Source: Desulfobacteraceae bacterium
Lineage (GTDB): Bacteria > Desulfobacterota > Desulfobacteria > Desulfobacterales > Desulfosarcinaceae
Assembly (NCBI GenBank): GCA_003599575.1
Contig: QZKV01000121.1
Coordinates: forward strand, 1-50,320
Direction of reading: 5' to 3'
Length of the DNA stretch: 50,320 nt
Part shown: positions 33,221 through 41,430 of the stretch, in pieces
Numbering within the stretch: the first letter of the stretch is position 1
How the letters are laid out: every line of letters starts with the position of its first letter
Notes under the pieces: model-generated
What the model was told of the DNA's origin: nothing
Database searches by the model: none
What the model saw: the letters and a program-made list of their open reading frames with translations, nothing else
Position numbers and translations under genes: made by a program

Positions 33221-34051
33221 ATGTTTAATATCGTACGGCGCGAGGAAATGGCCCGGGGCACGGTTATACTGAACGAAATCGAAGCCCCTTTGATTGCCCG
33301 CAAAGCCCAACCCGGGCAATTCATCATCCTCAAGGCCAGCGAGAAAGGCGAGCGGATTCCGTTGACCATGGCGGAAACCGATCCTGAAAAGGGCACCGTC
33401 ACCGTTATCTACATGGTCGTTGGAAAATCCACGGCCCTGTTTCGCGATTTGAGGCAGGGCCAGGCCTATCAGGATGTAATCGGCCCGCTCGGCCGGCCGA
33501 CCCACATTGAGAATTGGGGCAAAGTGCTTTGCGTGGGCGGTGGTACCGGCGTTGCCGTTTTGCATCCCATCGCGCGTGCTCTCAAGGCGGCCGGAAACCA
33601 TGTCATATGCGTGATCGGGGCCCGCACGCGGGAGTTGCTGATTCTGGAAGAGAAGATGAGAGCTGCCAGCAACGACCTGCGCATCTGCACCGACGATGGA
33701 TCCTGCGGTCATCACGGATTCGTCACGGACGTGGTCAAAACCGTACTGGCCGGTGAACCCATTGCGCAGGCGGTGGCGATCGGGCCGGTGCCGATGATGA
33801 AGGCGGTCAGCACGGTTACCCGGGAACACGGGGTGCCGACTATGGTGAGCCTGAATCCGATCATGATCGACGGCACGGGCATGTGCGGCGGCTGTCGCGT
33901 CAGCGTGGGCGGGGAAACCAAGTTCGCTTGTGTGGACGGCCCCGAATTCGACGGCCATCTGGTCGATTATGATGAGCTGATGCTGCGTTTGCGGGCCTAC
34001 TGCGAGGATGAGAAGAATTGCTTCGAGGATTACTGCCGTTTAGTCAGTTAG
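33221..34051 (+). CDS. nfnA: NfnA: ferredoxin-NADP+ oxidoreductase, small (FAD, 2Fe-2S) subunit
   Basis: 276 residues of the PyrK/ferredoxin-NADP reductase type: N-terminal FAD barrel with RKAQPGQFIILKASEKGERI, an NAD(P) domain with VLCVGGGTGVAVLHPIA, and a C-terminal [2Fe-2S] motif GTGMCGGCRVSVGG then FACVDGPEFDGH. With the downstream large subunit it forms the electron-bifurcating NADH-dependent ferredoxin:NADP+ oxidoreductase NfnAB, also described as sulfide dehydrogenase SudAB. Start at 33221 after GGGGGG. The nfnB start is 62 bases downstream of its stop. Confidence 0.9.
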   Translation: MFNIVRREEMARGTVILNEIEAPLIARKAQPGQFIILKASEKGERIPLTMAETDPEKGTVTVIYMVVGKSTALFRDLRQGQAYQDVIGPLGRPTHIENWGKVLCVGGGTGVAVLHPIARALKAAGNHVICVIGARTRELLILEEKMRAASNDLRICTDDGSCGHHGFVTDVVKTVLAGEPIAQAVAIGPVPMMKAVSTVTREHGVPTMVSLNPIMIDGTGMCGGCRVSVGGETKFACVDGPEFDGHLVDYDELMLRLRAYCEDEKNCFEDYCRLVS

Positions 34052-34112
34052 AAATGTTGGCAACAGCGTTGCGATGGTAGGATGAGCACGCAGGGTTGCA
34101 TAGGAGGAAAGC

Positions 34113-35516
34113 ATGGCTGAACAAAAAGCCAAATCTGTCCGCATGCCGATGCCGGAGCAGGACCCATCGGTTCGCAGACGCAATTTTGAAGAAGTCCCCA
34201 CGGGATATACCCCGGCCATGGCTCAGGAGGAGGCGGCCCGCTGCCTTCAATGCAAAAAACCGGGATGTGTGGAAGGTTGTCCGGTCGGGGTGGATATTCC
34301 CGGTTTTATCCGGCTGGTGACGCAAGGTGACTTGACTGCGGCGATCCGCTTGATCTGGTCGCGCAACGCCTTGCCCGCCGTCTGCGGGCGGGTCTGCCCC
34401 CAGGAGATTCAATGTGAAGGCAAATGCATCTTAACCAAGAAAGGCGCCCCGGTAGCCATCGGCAACCTGGAGCGCTTTTGTGCCGATTACGAGAGGGTAT
34501 ACGGGACGGGCGCGCTGCCGCCCAAAGCGGCGCCGACCGCCAAACGCGTGGCCGTGGTTGGGTCCGGCCCCGCAGGTCTGACAGTGGCAGGCGATCTCAT
34601 TCTCAAGGGCCATAGCGTGACCGTCATGGAAGCTTTTCACAAACCCGGAGGCGTTTTGGTTTACGGCATCCCCGAATTCCGTTTGCCTAAAGCAATCGTG
34701 GCGCAGGAAGTCGATTTTTTGAGACGCCTGGGTGTTGAAGTGGACTGCAATATGGTGGTGGGCCGTACGGTGTCGATCGATGAGCTGTTCGCGCAAGGTT
34801 ATGATGCCGTTTTCCTGGGTGTTGGCGCCGGGCTGCCGCGATTTCTGGGAATTCCGGGCGAGAACCTGATCGGCATTTTGTCCGCCAATGAGTATTTGAC
34901 CCGCACCAATCTTATGCAGGCCTATAAATTCCCCGAAGTGGATACCCCCGTGCCGCGCGGCAGGAACGTGACAGTCCTGGGCGCCGGCAATGTGGCCATG
35001 GATTCGGCGCGCACGGCCATGCGGCTGGGTGCCGATAAGGTGCGCATCGTTTACCGCCGCTCGCGCGAGGAGATGCCCGCCCGAGCGGCCGAAATTCACC
35101 ACGCCGAAGAAGAGGGCATCGAGTTAATGCTGCTGACCAATCCGATCCGCTACATCGGCGATGAACGCGGACGCGTGACCGGCATGCAGTGTCTGAAAAT
35201 GGTTCTCGGCGAGCCGGATGCCTCCGGCCGTCGCCGCCCCGAACCGATTGCCGGATCGGAATTCGAACTGCAGACCGATCTGGTCATCGTGGCGGTTGGC
35301 TCAGGCGCCAATCCATTGTTGACCCGCTCGACGCCCGATCTGGTGCTAAACAAACGGGGCTATATTGTCACCGAGCCGGAGACCGGCAAGACCACTCAAA
35401 AGGGGATCTGGGCCGGCGGCGACATCGTCACCGGTGCGGCCACGGTGATACTGGCCATGGGTGCGGGCCGTGCGGCCGCCGACAGCATTCACAAATACTT
35501 GGAATGGGGATGGTAA
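34113..35516 (+). CDS. nfnB: NfnB: large (GltA/GltD-like) subunit
   Basis: 467 residues resembling the small subunit of NADPH glutamate synthase. N-terminal [4Fe-4S] cysteines are in RCLQCKKPGCVEGCPVG and CGRVCPQEIQCEGKC; FAD and NADPH loops are VAVVGSGPAGLTVAGDL and VTVLGAGNVAMDSARTAMR; the C terminus has GIWAGGDIVTGAATVILAMG. This subunit houses the bifurcating FAD. The name gltA is often given in error when no glutamate-synthase large subunit is adjacent; here nfnA precedes it. An archaeal-type glutamate synthase lies 6 kb downstream, so some cross-use cannot be excluded. Start after AGGAGG. Confidence 0.9.
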   Translation: MAEQKAKSVRMPMPEQDPSVRRRNFEEVPTGYTPAMAQEEAARCLQCKKPGCVEGCPVGVDIPGFIRLVTQGDLTAAIRLIWSRNALPAVCGRVCPQEIQCEGKCILTKKGAPVAIGNLERFCADYERVYGTGALPPKAAPTAKRVAVVGSGPAGLTVAGDLILKGHSVTVMEAFHKPGGVLVYGIPEFRLPKAIVAQEVDFLRRLGVEVDCNMVVGRTVSIDELFAQGYDAVFLGVGAGLPRFLGIPGENLIGILSANEYLTRTNLMQAYKFPEVDTPVPRGRNVTVLGAGNVAMDSARTAMRLGADKVRIVYRRSREEMPARAAEIHHAEEEGIELMLLTNPIRYIGDERGRVTGMQCLKMVLGEPDASGRRRPEPIAGSEFELQTDLVIVAVGSGANPLLTRSTPDLVLNKRGYIVTEPETGKTTQKGIWAGGDIVTGAATVILAMGAGRAAADSIHKYLEWGW

Positions 35517-35589
35517 GCGGGTTGGACGGTTTTTCGCGGCCACCGTTACATTACTTAAATAAAAATTTGAAAAAAGTAATTAAATAATA

Positions 35590-35617
35590 TTGACATATCA
35601 TCATGGGTACCTAATTT
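35590..35617 (+). promoter_or_regulatory. hsp20 promoter
   Basis: TTGACA at 35590-35595, 16-base spacer, TAATTT at 35612-35617, about 70 bases before the start codon. Identical hexamers and spacing to the riboswitch promoter at 562-589. No CIRCE element is evident. Confidence 0.6.
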
Positions 35618-35689
35618 CTATCCAAAATCGGCGTGGCCCTCAATGCAGCCACCAAACAATACACCAATTCCGATATTTGGAGGTGACCT

Positions 35690-36133
35690 ATGGAACTGAT
35701 GAAATGGAATCCAATGAAAGAGCTGTTCAACATGCGCAGCCGTTTGGATAGCATGGTGGACAATTTTTTCATGCCCATGCGCAACATATCCACCAATGAA
35801 GCCCTGTGGAGCTGGAATCCGGCTGTGGATATTTACGAGAACGACGACAGCATCGTTGTCACGGCCGAGTTGCCGGGAGTAGACAAAGATCAAATTGCGG
35901 TTGACCTGCAGGGTCGAGTTTTGACTCTAAGGGGTGAACGCGCTTCAGAACAAGAGGTGAAAGAAGAAAACTACTATCGGCATGAACGTACCCACGGCCG
36001 TTTCGAACGTTCTTTCATGCTGCCCACCGAGGTGGACCCGGAGACCGTCAAGGCGGAATACAAAGACGGTGTACTGAACATCCGGGTGCCCAAACCGGAG
36101 GAGAAGAAACCCAAAAAGATCAGCGTACATTGA
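35690..36133 (+). CDS. Small heat-shock protein, Hsp20/alpha-crystallin family
   Basis: 147 residues. The alpha-crystallin domain runs from about residue 43: PAVDIYENDDSIVVTAELPG, LTLRGERASEQE, then the signature YKDGVLNIRVPKPEEKKPKKI with the C-terminal I-x-V motif in KKISVH needed for oligomer formation. It is an ATP-independent holdase for unfolding proteins in the cytoplasm. Start after TTGGAGGTGACC. It has its own promoter and terminator, so it is monocistronic. Confidence 0.95.
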   Translation: MELMKWNPMKELFNMRSRLDSMVDNFFMPMRNISTNEALWSWNPAVDIYENDDSIVVTAELPGVDKDQIAVDLQGRVLTLRGERASEQEVKEENYYRHERTHGRFERSFMLPTEVDPETVKAEYKDGVLNIRVPKPEEKKPKKISVH

Positions 36134-36162
36134 TCTTCAATCAGCCTGCCTGAGCAGATAGC

Positions 36163-36196
36163 CGGCCGGGGTGGACCATCCCCCCGGCCGCTGTTT
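36163..36196 (+). terminator. Terminator after hsp20
   Basis: CGGCCGGGG (36163-36171) pairs with CCCCGGCCG (36182-36190); CTGTTTTG follows. It lies between convergent hsp20 and putA. Confidence 0.65.
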
Positions 36197-36268
36197 TGCG
36201 GTCTTCAGCCGCGCAACGGACGCCTGTATCAACGATCATGCGGCCACGACCATGATTCCAACGCAGCC

Positions 36269-39200
36269 TTACACCGATGTCCGGTCCAGCGCGCGCTCTC
36301 CCAGATTGCCCGAGCGGTGGTAGGAGTGGGAAATACTTTGACCCAGATAGTAGTGCAGCAGTTCAATGCGTCCGTCCATCAGCACCGGATCGCGGGCGAT
36401 GTAAACGCCCGACCGGGCCGCCGCCGCATGAACCGCCAAGGGTACCCGCTCCGGGGCGGCATAGCGCAGCCGGTCGGCTTGGGAGACCATGCGCCCGTCA
36501 TCTGCTTCGATCGGACCGGCCAGGTGCACCGACTGCAGGAGTGCGCGACCTTCCGGACCGTTCAGAAAATCATCGATCTGCGGGTTTATTTCCGCCGGTC
36601 GATGCAGGACCACGCGGCAGCCGGCGATGCGCCCGGCGGCCACCCGTGCGGCGATATCAAACAGGGAATCGTCCGGATGGACACATATTGCCAACCGGGC
36701 GATCGGTCGATACCTCAACAGGTTGTCCTGGCCGCGCAGGTGGAAAAAGTCGGCAGACGTCTCAAAAAGGGTCTGGGCGTGATGTAGATAACTCTGCATG
36801 GCATAGACACTGCGCATGATCTGCGGCTGAAGGGCACCCATTTGACCGCAGCGGCACTTGCGTTCCCAGCGTTGAGCCAGAGCCAGCAGCGGATGCTCCC
36901 TTGGAATGGTTTCCGGGTCGGGAGGTCCCACTTCAGAGAAACGCACGCATTGCGTGACGTAATCGGGGCCGCCGGCCTTGAGGGCCGGTCCGACGGCCGA
37001 TTTGCGCCACCCGCCGAAGGGCTGGCGCAAGGTCATCGCACCGGTGATCTCGCGGTTGATGTACAGGTTTCCGGCCTGAATGTTACTGCGCCAGTGTTCC
37101 ATCTCCCGCGGATCGAGGCTTTCCAGGCCGGCCGTCAAGCCATAGCCGGTTTGGTTGGCCAGAGCGATGGCTTCATCCAGGTTATTGGCCCGCATGACCC
37201 CCAAGACCGGCCCGAACAGCTCGGTCATATGGGTGAACGAGCCGGGCTGCACGTTCCATTTGATGCCCGCGGTCCACATGCTCGAATGCAGATCATCGCG
37301 CACCGGTTGCAGGGCCCATGTCTCGTTGGGTTCCAGTCGTGTCAAACCGCGCAGCAGGGTGTCGCCCGGCGGATGAATGAGAGGGCCCATGCGGTGATGG
37401 AAATCCCAGGCCGATCCCGACGACAGGCTCTGCGCGGCATCGACCAGGGCGCGTTGGAAGGAAAGGTCCTCAAAAACCTCCTTTTCCAAGATCAGCAATG
37501 AAGCCGCCGAACACTTCTGGCCGCAGTGGCCGAAAGCCGACGGGATGATATGCCGGATGGCCTGCTCGCGGTCGGCCAAGGCCGTGACGATGATGCTGTT
37601 TTTGCCACCGGTTTCGGCGGCCAGGAACAGATCCGGTCGCTGGTTCAGGATCGTTCGGGCGGTCTGCGTTCCTCCGGTCAGAATAACGAAATCCACGTCT
37701 GGATGACCGATCAGGTGCCGTCCGGCCGCAGCGCCTTCGCAGGGCAGGAATTGCAAGGTGTTGCGGCTGATGCCGGCCTCCCAGAATACCCTGCACAACC
37801 GGAAGCCCACCAGTACCGCTGCCGAAGCGGGTTTGAAAATGACCGTATTGCCGGCGGCCAGGGCGGCCAGGAGGCCGCCGCAGGGAATCGCGATCGGAAA
37901 GTTCCAGGGGGATACCACCACCCCGACGCCCTTGCCCGTCAAACGAAGGTGGGGGCGCTTTTCGAACGCATGATGTGAGAGCGGGTAGAACTCGGCAAAA
38001 TCGACGGCTTCGGATACTTCCGGATCCGCTTCAGTGAAGATTTTACCCGTTTCGGCCGCCGCTGCGCCGATCAAGTCCCCGCGGGCGCGGCGCAGTCCAT
38101 CGGCCACTTTGACAAGCACGGCGCGGCGCTGCGCGGGCGGCAAGGTGCGCCATCCGTCGGGGTCCTGCCGCGCAACGGCGGCCGCCCGGTCGATATCCTC
38201 CGCCTGGGCCGCGCGCCAGCGGGCCAGGCAGACCTTTTGCGGCAACTGATTCAGATCGTGGATATCCCGTGTCGGTCCCGGCGTGTCGACCGGCCCTCCG
38301 GCCACGACGGGGTGGATCTGGATCGGCGGATGGGATGGATCTTTTTTCCATGCGGACCGTATCGTTTCGGCCCAACGCCGGTTGGCGCTCAGGGACCAGT
38401 CGGTGTTCGGCTCGTTACGAAAACCCCACTGCGCCGGTGCCGGGGTCGAGTCCGCCTGCCCGTTGCGCTTTTGAGTACGATGGGAATTCTCCGGCAGGTT
38501 GTGCATGCGCTTGCAGGCGGCGCTGAAATCATCCGCAAGGCGCTGCCAGGCCCCCGAACCGGTATTCAGGCCCGGCGCATGGCGCAGAAAATTCTCCGGG
38601 CCGGTATTTTCATCCATGCGCCGGATCAGATAGGTAATGGCATGGATGAAGTCATGTTTTCTAGCCACCGGTGCGTAAAGCAGGATGGGGATGCCCTCCT
38701 CCGCCAGGGCCCGCCTGACGTGGTCAGCCATGCCCTCGAGCATTTCGAAGGTCACATGCTGTTCAACCCCATTGGCCTGGGCCAGCAAGCGAGCGTAGGC
38801 CAGTTCAAACAGGTTGTGCGAGGCGACCCCCAAGTGTACGGCGCCAATGGACTGCGGTTGCATGCCGAAGTTCAGCATGCGCTTGTAATTGGCATCCACC
38901 TCCAGCTTGTTGTCAAAGGGCGCCAGGGGCCAGCCGTTCAGCGCCGCCTCGACCTGTTCCATTTCCAGGTTGGCGCCCTTGACGATGCGCAGGCGTATCG
39001 GGGCGCCGCCTTCGGCCAAACGTCGCCGTGCCCAAGCGGTCAGGTCGCGCTGAATGGCATAGGACTCCGGTAAGTAGGCCTGCAGCACGATACCGGCTGA
39101 AAAAGTCTTGAACCCCTCCTGGTCCAGCGTGTGGGTGAAAGCTTCCAGGGTTAGAGGCAACTCGCGGTAGGATTCCATGTCCAGATGCACCATTTTATGC

Positions 39201-39877
39201 GCGGAGGTTCCGTCGGCACGAACAAAAGCATGCTGACTGGCCGCATTATACAAATGCTCCAAGCGCTGGACGAGCACGCTGCGATCATGTTCCAGCGCAA
39301 GCGGCTGAATTTGGGAGTAGAGCGTGGAAATCTTGACGGAAACATGTTCCACCAGCGGATCTTTCAAGAGGGCGATATAGTCTTCCAGACGGCGGCCGGC
39401 TTCGGCTTCCCCCAGAACGTCCTCGCCAAGATGATTGATATTGATCTGCGCCCCCTTGGCCCGGCGGCGCTGCAGATGGTCATGGAGCGCCTGGGTTTCG
39501 GCGGGCAAGATCAAGTGGGCGCAGTTTTCGCGCATGGTGGCGATGAATTCGGGGACGGTGAATTGGGGCAGATGACGACCCACGCTGCGGAAGAAGAACA
39601 GCAATGCTTTCTGCGGCTCGGAAAAAAAGCCGGGGGTGCCGTGGGAGGAAAGCAGGTAATGGATCTGATCGGCCGCACGGGCCGGATTTTGACTGCGCAG
39701 GGATTGGTCGATCAGCTTGACCAGAATCACTTTGTCCCTGTCGTCGCCCAACAAACGCCCGAATTGTACCTGTTGTTTGCGTTCCTCGGGTGTGCGCATC
39801 TGGTTGGCGCGGTCCATCCAGCGGGACGCCAGACCTATGCTTTTCGTTATAATGTCACCGGTGCGTCGATCAAGCAT
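36269..39877 (-). CDS. putA: Bifunctional proline dehydrogenase / glutamate-semialdehyde dehydrogenase
   Basis: About 1202 residues. The N-terminal half is the FAD proline dehydrogenase barrel (KISTLYSQIQPL, MDMESYRELPLTLE-like text, RIVKGANLEME, VASHNLFELAYA). The C-terminal half is an aldehyde dehydrogenase with PWNFPIAIPCGGLLAALAAG, the glutamate site AAETGGKNSII and the catalytic Cys in FGHCGQKCSAASL, then LFGPVLGVMRANNLDEA and GYGLTAGLESLD. There is no N-terminal ribbon-helix-helix, so it is not a self-repressing PutA. A long C-terminal region beyond the dehydrogenase (about 1030-1202) is present, as in some type B/C PutA proteins. It converts proline to glutamate. ATG at 39877 follows AAGGAGG; upstream frame lacks homology. 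Confidence 0.93.
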   Translation of the reverse strand: MLDRRTGDIITKSIGLASRWMDRANQMRTPEERKQQVQFGRLLGDDRDKVILVKLIDQSLRSQNPARAADQIHYLLSSHGTPGFFSEPQKALLFFFRSVGRHLPQFTVPEFIATMRENCAHLILPAETQALHDHLQRRRAKGAQININHLGEDVLGEAEAGRRLEDYIALLKDPLVEHVSVKISTLYSQIQPLALEHDRSVLVQRLEHLYNAASQHAFVRADGTSAHKMVHLDMESYRELPLTLEAFTHTLDQEGFKTFSAGIVLQAYLPESYAIQRDLTAWARRRLAEGGAPIRLRIVKGANLEMEQVEAALNGWPLAPFDNKLEVDANYKRMLNFGMQPQSIGAVHLGVASHNLFELAYARLLAQANGVEQHVTFEMLEGMADHVRRALAEEGIPILLYAPVARKHDFIHAITYLIRRMDENTGPENFLRHAPGLNTGSGAWQRLADDFSAACKRMHNLPENSHRTQKRNGQADSTPAPAQWGFRNEPNTDWSLSANRRWAETIRSAWKKDPSHPPIQIHPVVAGGPVDTPGPTRDIHDLNQLPQKVCLARWRAAQAEDIDRAAAVARQDPDGWRTLPPAQRRAVLVKVADGLRRARGDLIGAAAAETGKIFTEADPEVSEAVDFAEFYPLSHHAFEKRPHLRLTGKGVGVVVSPWNFPIAIPCGGLLAALAAGNTVIFKPASAAVLVGFRLCRVFWEAGISRNTLQFLPCEGAAAGRHLIGHPDVDFVILTGGTQTARTILNQRPDLFLAAETGGKNSIIVTALADREQAIRHIIPSAFGHCGQKCSAASLLILEKEVFEDLSFQRALVDAAQSLSSGSAWDFHHRMGPLIHPPGDTLLRGLTRLEPNETWALQPVRDDLHSSMWTAGIKWNVQPGSFTHMTELFGPVLGVMRANNLDEAIALANQTGYGLTAGLESLDPREMEHWRSNIQAGNLYINREITGAMTLRQPFGGWRKSAVGPALKAGGPDYVTQCVRFSEVGPPDPETIPREHPLLALAQRWERKCRCGQMGALQPQIMRSVYAMQSYLHHAQTLFETSADFFHLRGQDNLLRYRPIARLAICVHPDDSLFDIAARVAAGRIAGCRVVLHRPAEINPQIDDFLNGPEGRALLQSVHLAGPIEADDGRMVSQADRLRYAAPERVPLAVHAAAARSGVYIARDPVLMDGRIELLHYYLGQSISHSYHRSGNLGERALDRTSV

Positions 39878-40249
39878 GGCGTGGCCTCCTTGAATGCGCG
39901 TTAAGCACATCGGCCGCCGGACAAATCTCGGCGCGGCGGAGTGGAAATGATGCGGTGGATAATAGCTCCGTTGCACCTCTTTTTTCGCTTAAACATAATA
40001 CCCGCTTTGGCCATGGGAACACAAAGCCTTTAAATGACGCCTTACAAAAAAACAGGACGCCTGCGGCCCAGGCGGCAAACCTCTGCGCAAAAGATGACCC
40101 GTTTTTCAAATTCATCAAAGACTTGAATTCCTAGCAATTTTTTACTACAAGAGAAAAATGGGTGAAAGAATCGCGCCGATTCCAGCGCAAAACTTAGATG
40201 GCCGCCGGGGCGCCTTCTTCGCTCGGACGACATCATGGGCGTGAATTGA

Positions 40250-40969
40250 ATGGAAAAAAACGAACCACAGGTTTACGACGGCTATATCAAAGCCTTGACC
40301 GATATCAGCCGGGCCATGACATCCGATCTCTATCTGGAGGATTTGCTGAAGCTGATCGTGATGGTGACCGCCAAAGTGACCGGCGTGGCCATCTGCTCGC
40401 TGTGGTTGATCGACGATGGCGTTTCGCCTCCCAAAATTCGTTTGAAAGCCACCCAGGCCATTGCGCCGGAATATGTGAAGGACCGCAGCCTGAATCTCAA
40501 TGAAGGTGTTGTGGGCCATGTGGCCACGACCAAGCGACCGCTGATCATCAGTAATGTCTTACGCAATCAGCGTTTCAAAGAAAAGGAAATGGCCAAACAG
40601 ATGGGCCTGGTTTCCATGGTGGGAGTTCCTTTGCGGCTCAAGGACGAGAAAGTGATCGGAGTCCTCAACTGCTTCACCTGTGAACCGCACAATTTTTCCA
40701 AAACCGAGGTCAACCTGCTTACGGCCGTGGCCAATCAGGCTGCCGTGGCCATTCTGAACACCGAATTGATGGTCAAGACCAGGGTCATTCAAGAAGAGCT
40801 CGAGACGCGCAAATTGGTCGAAAGGGCCAAGGAAATCCTCATGCAGCGCATGCGGCTCAATGGGGAGTCGGCTTACCGATGGCTCCAGAAACAAAGCATG
40901 GATTCGCGCAAATCCATGCGCCAGGTGGCCGAAGCGGTTTTATTGTCCAATGAAATGAATCTTTCCTGA
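40250..40969 (+). CDS. GAF-ANTAR RNA-binding antitermination protein
   Basis: 239 residues. A GAF domain (about 10-175: LIVMVTAKVTGVAICSLWLI, LNEGVVGHVATTKRPLIISN, VGVPLRLKDEKVIGVLNC) is joined by a helical linker to a C-terminal ANTAR domain (about 180-237: RKLVERAKEILMQRMRLNGE, SAYRWLQKQSMDSRKSMRQV, AEAVLLSNE). ANTAR domains bind RNA with paired hexaloop hairpins and prevent terminator formation. The leader of the next gene, a glutamate synthase, contains such hairpins, so it is the probable target. The ligand of the GAF domain is unknown. It is divergent from putA. The start at 40250 has no strong ribosome site. Confidence 0.9.
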   Translation: MEKNEPQVYDGYIKALTDISRAMTSDLYLEDLLKLIVMVTAKVTGVAICSLWLIDDGVSPPKIRLKATQAIAPEYVKDRSLNLNEGVVGHVATTKRPLIISNVLRNQRFKEKEMAKQMGLVSMVGVPLRLKDEKVIGVLNCFTCEPHNFSKTEVNLLTAVANQAAVAILNTELMVKTRVIQEELETRKLVERAKEILMQRMRLNGESAYRWLQKQSMDSRKSMRQVAEAVLLSNEMNLS

Positions 40970-41146
40970 TAAGCCCTGACAGAGGTGTCGCCCTTCCTCA
41001 TGACTCAACCCGCGGCGCCTCTGCTTGCTCTACGGGTGCCGGTTCCGCAGCGCTTTTCGATTCACCGGATCCGCCCTCCAGTTTCAGCAGGATCATGAAG
41101 ATAGATGGCTTAGGTGAATGAATTATTTCGATCGAGACCTTTTTTG

Positions 41147-41175
41147 TTGACTTAGAAGTTCAGTTAAACTAAACA
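41147..41175 (+). promoter_or_regulatory. Promoter of the glutamate synthase leader
   Basis: TTGACT (41147-41152), 17-base spacer, TAAACA (41170-41175). Transcription would start near 41182, just before the first hexaloop hairpin at 41196. Confidence 0.6.
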
Positions 41176-41195
41176 TGTCAGTAATTATTTAGCAT

Positions 41196-41287
41196 CTGTC
41201 AACGACGACAGGCCGGAGTTTACCCGGCATCTTCCTATCCGCACAGGGATGTGCGGATCCCACGATTACATGAGACAAAGGCGTCTT
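41196..41287 (+). promoter_or_regulatory. ANTAR-target leader RNA with three AxxGxx hexaloop hairpins
   Basis: Hairpin A: CTGTC (41196-41200), loop AACGAC, GACAG (41207-41211). Hairpin B: ATCCGCAC (41237-41244), loop AGGGAT, GTGCGGAT (41251-41258). Hairpin C: GAGAC (41272-41276), loop AAAGGC, GTCTT (41283-41287, one G-U pair). Every loop has six bases with A at position 1 and G at position 4, the known ANTAR recognition rule. B and C are 13 bases apart, and C overlaps the 5' arm of the terminator at 41279, as in the established antitermination mechanism. Between A and B, GCCGG/CCGGC can form another stem. Confidence 0.82.
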
Positions 41288-41314
41288 TAGCCCGATGGGG
41301 GCAGGCGCCTTTTT
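41279..41314 (+). terminator. Leader terminator upstream of the glutamate synthase
   Basis: AGGCGTC (41279-41285) pairs with GGCGCCT (41304-41310, one G-U pair); an inner GCCC/GGGC stem closes the loop; TTTTT follows. Hexaloop hairpin C uses part of the same 5' arm, so the two structures exclude each other. Confidence 0.82.
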
Positions 41315-41430
41315 GCGTCTTTTCAACGGGCGTCTTCTGCCCGGTGATCCGAGTGAGTTTCAGGGATTGGTCGCTTGTGCAGGGCGCGATTTAAAAGAAT
41401 CTTCAGAATCGCTGAAAAGGAGAAAATCAC

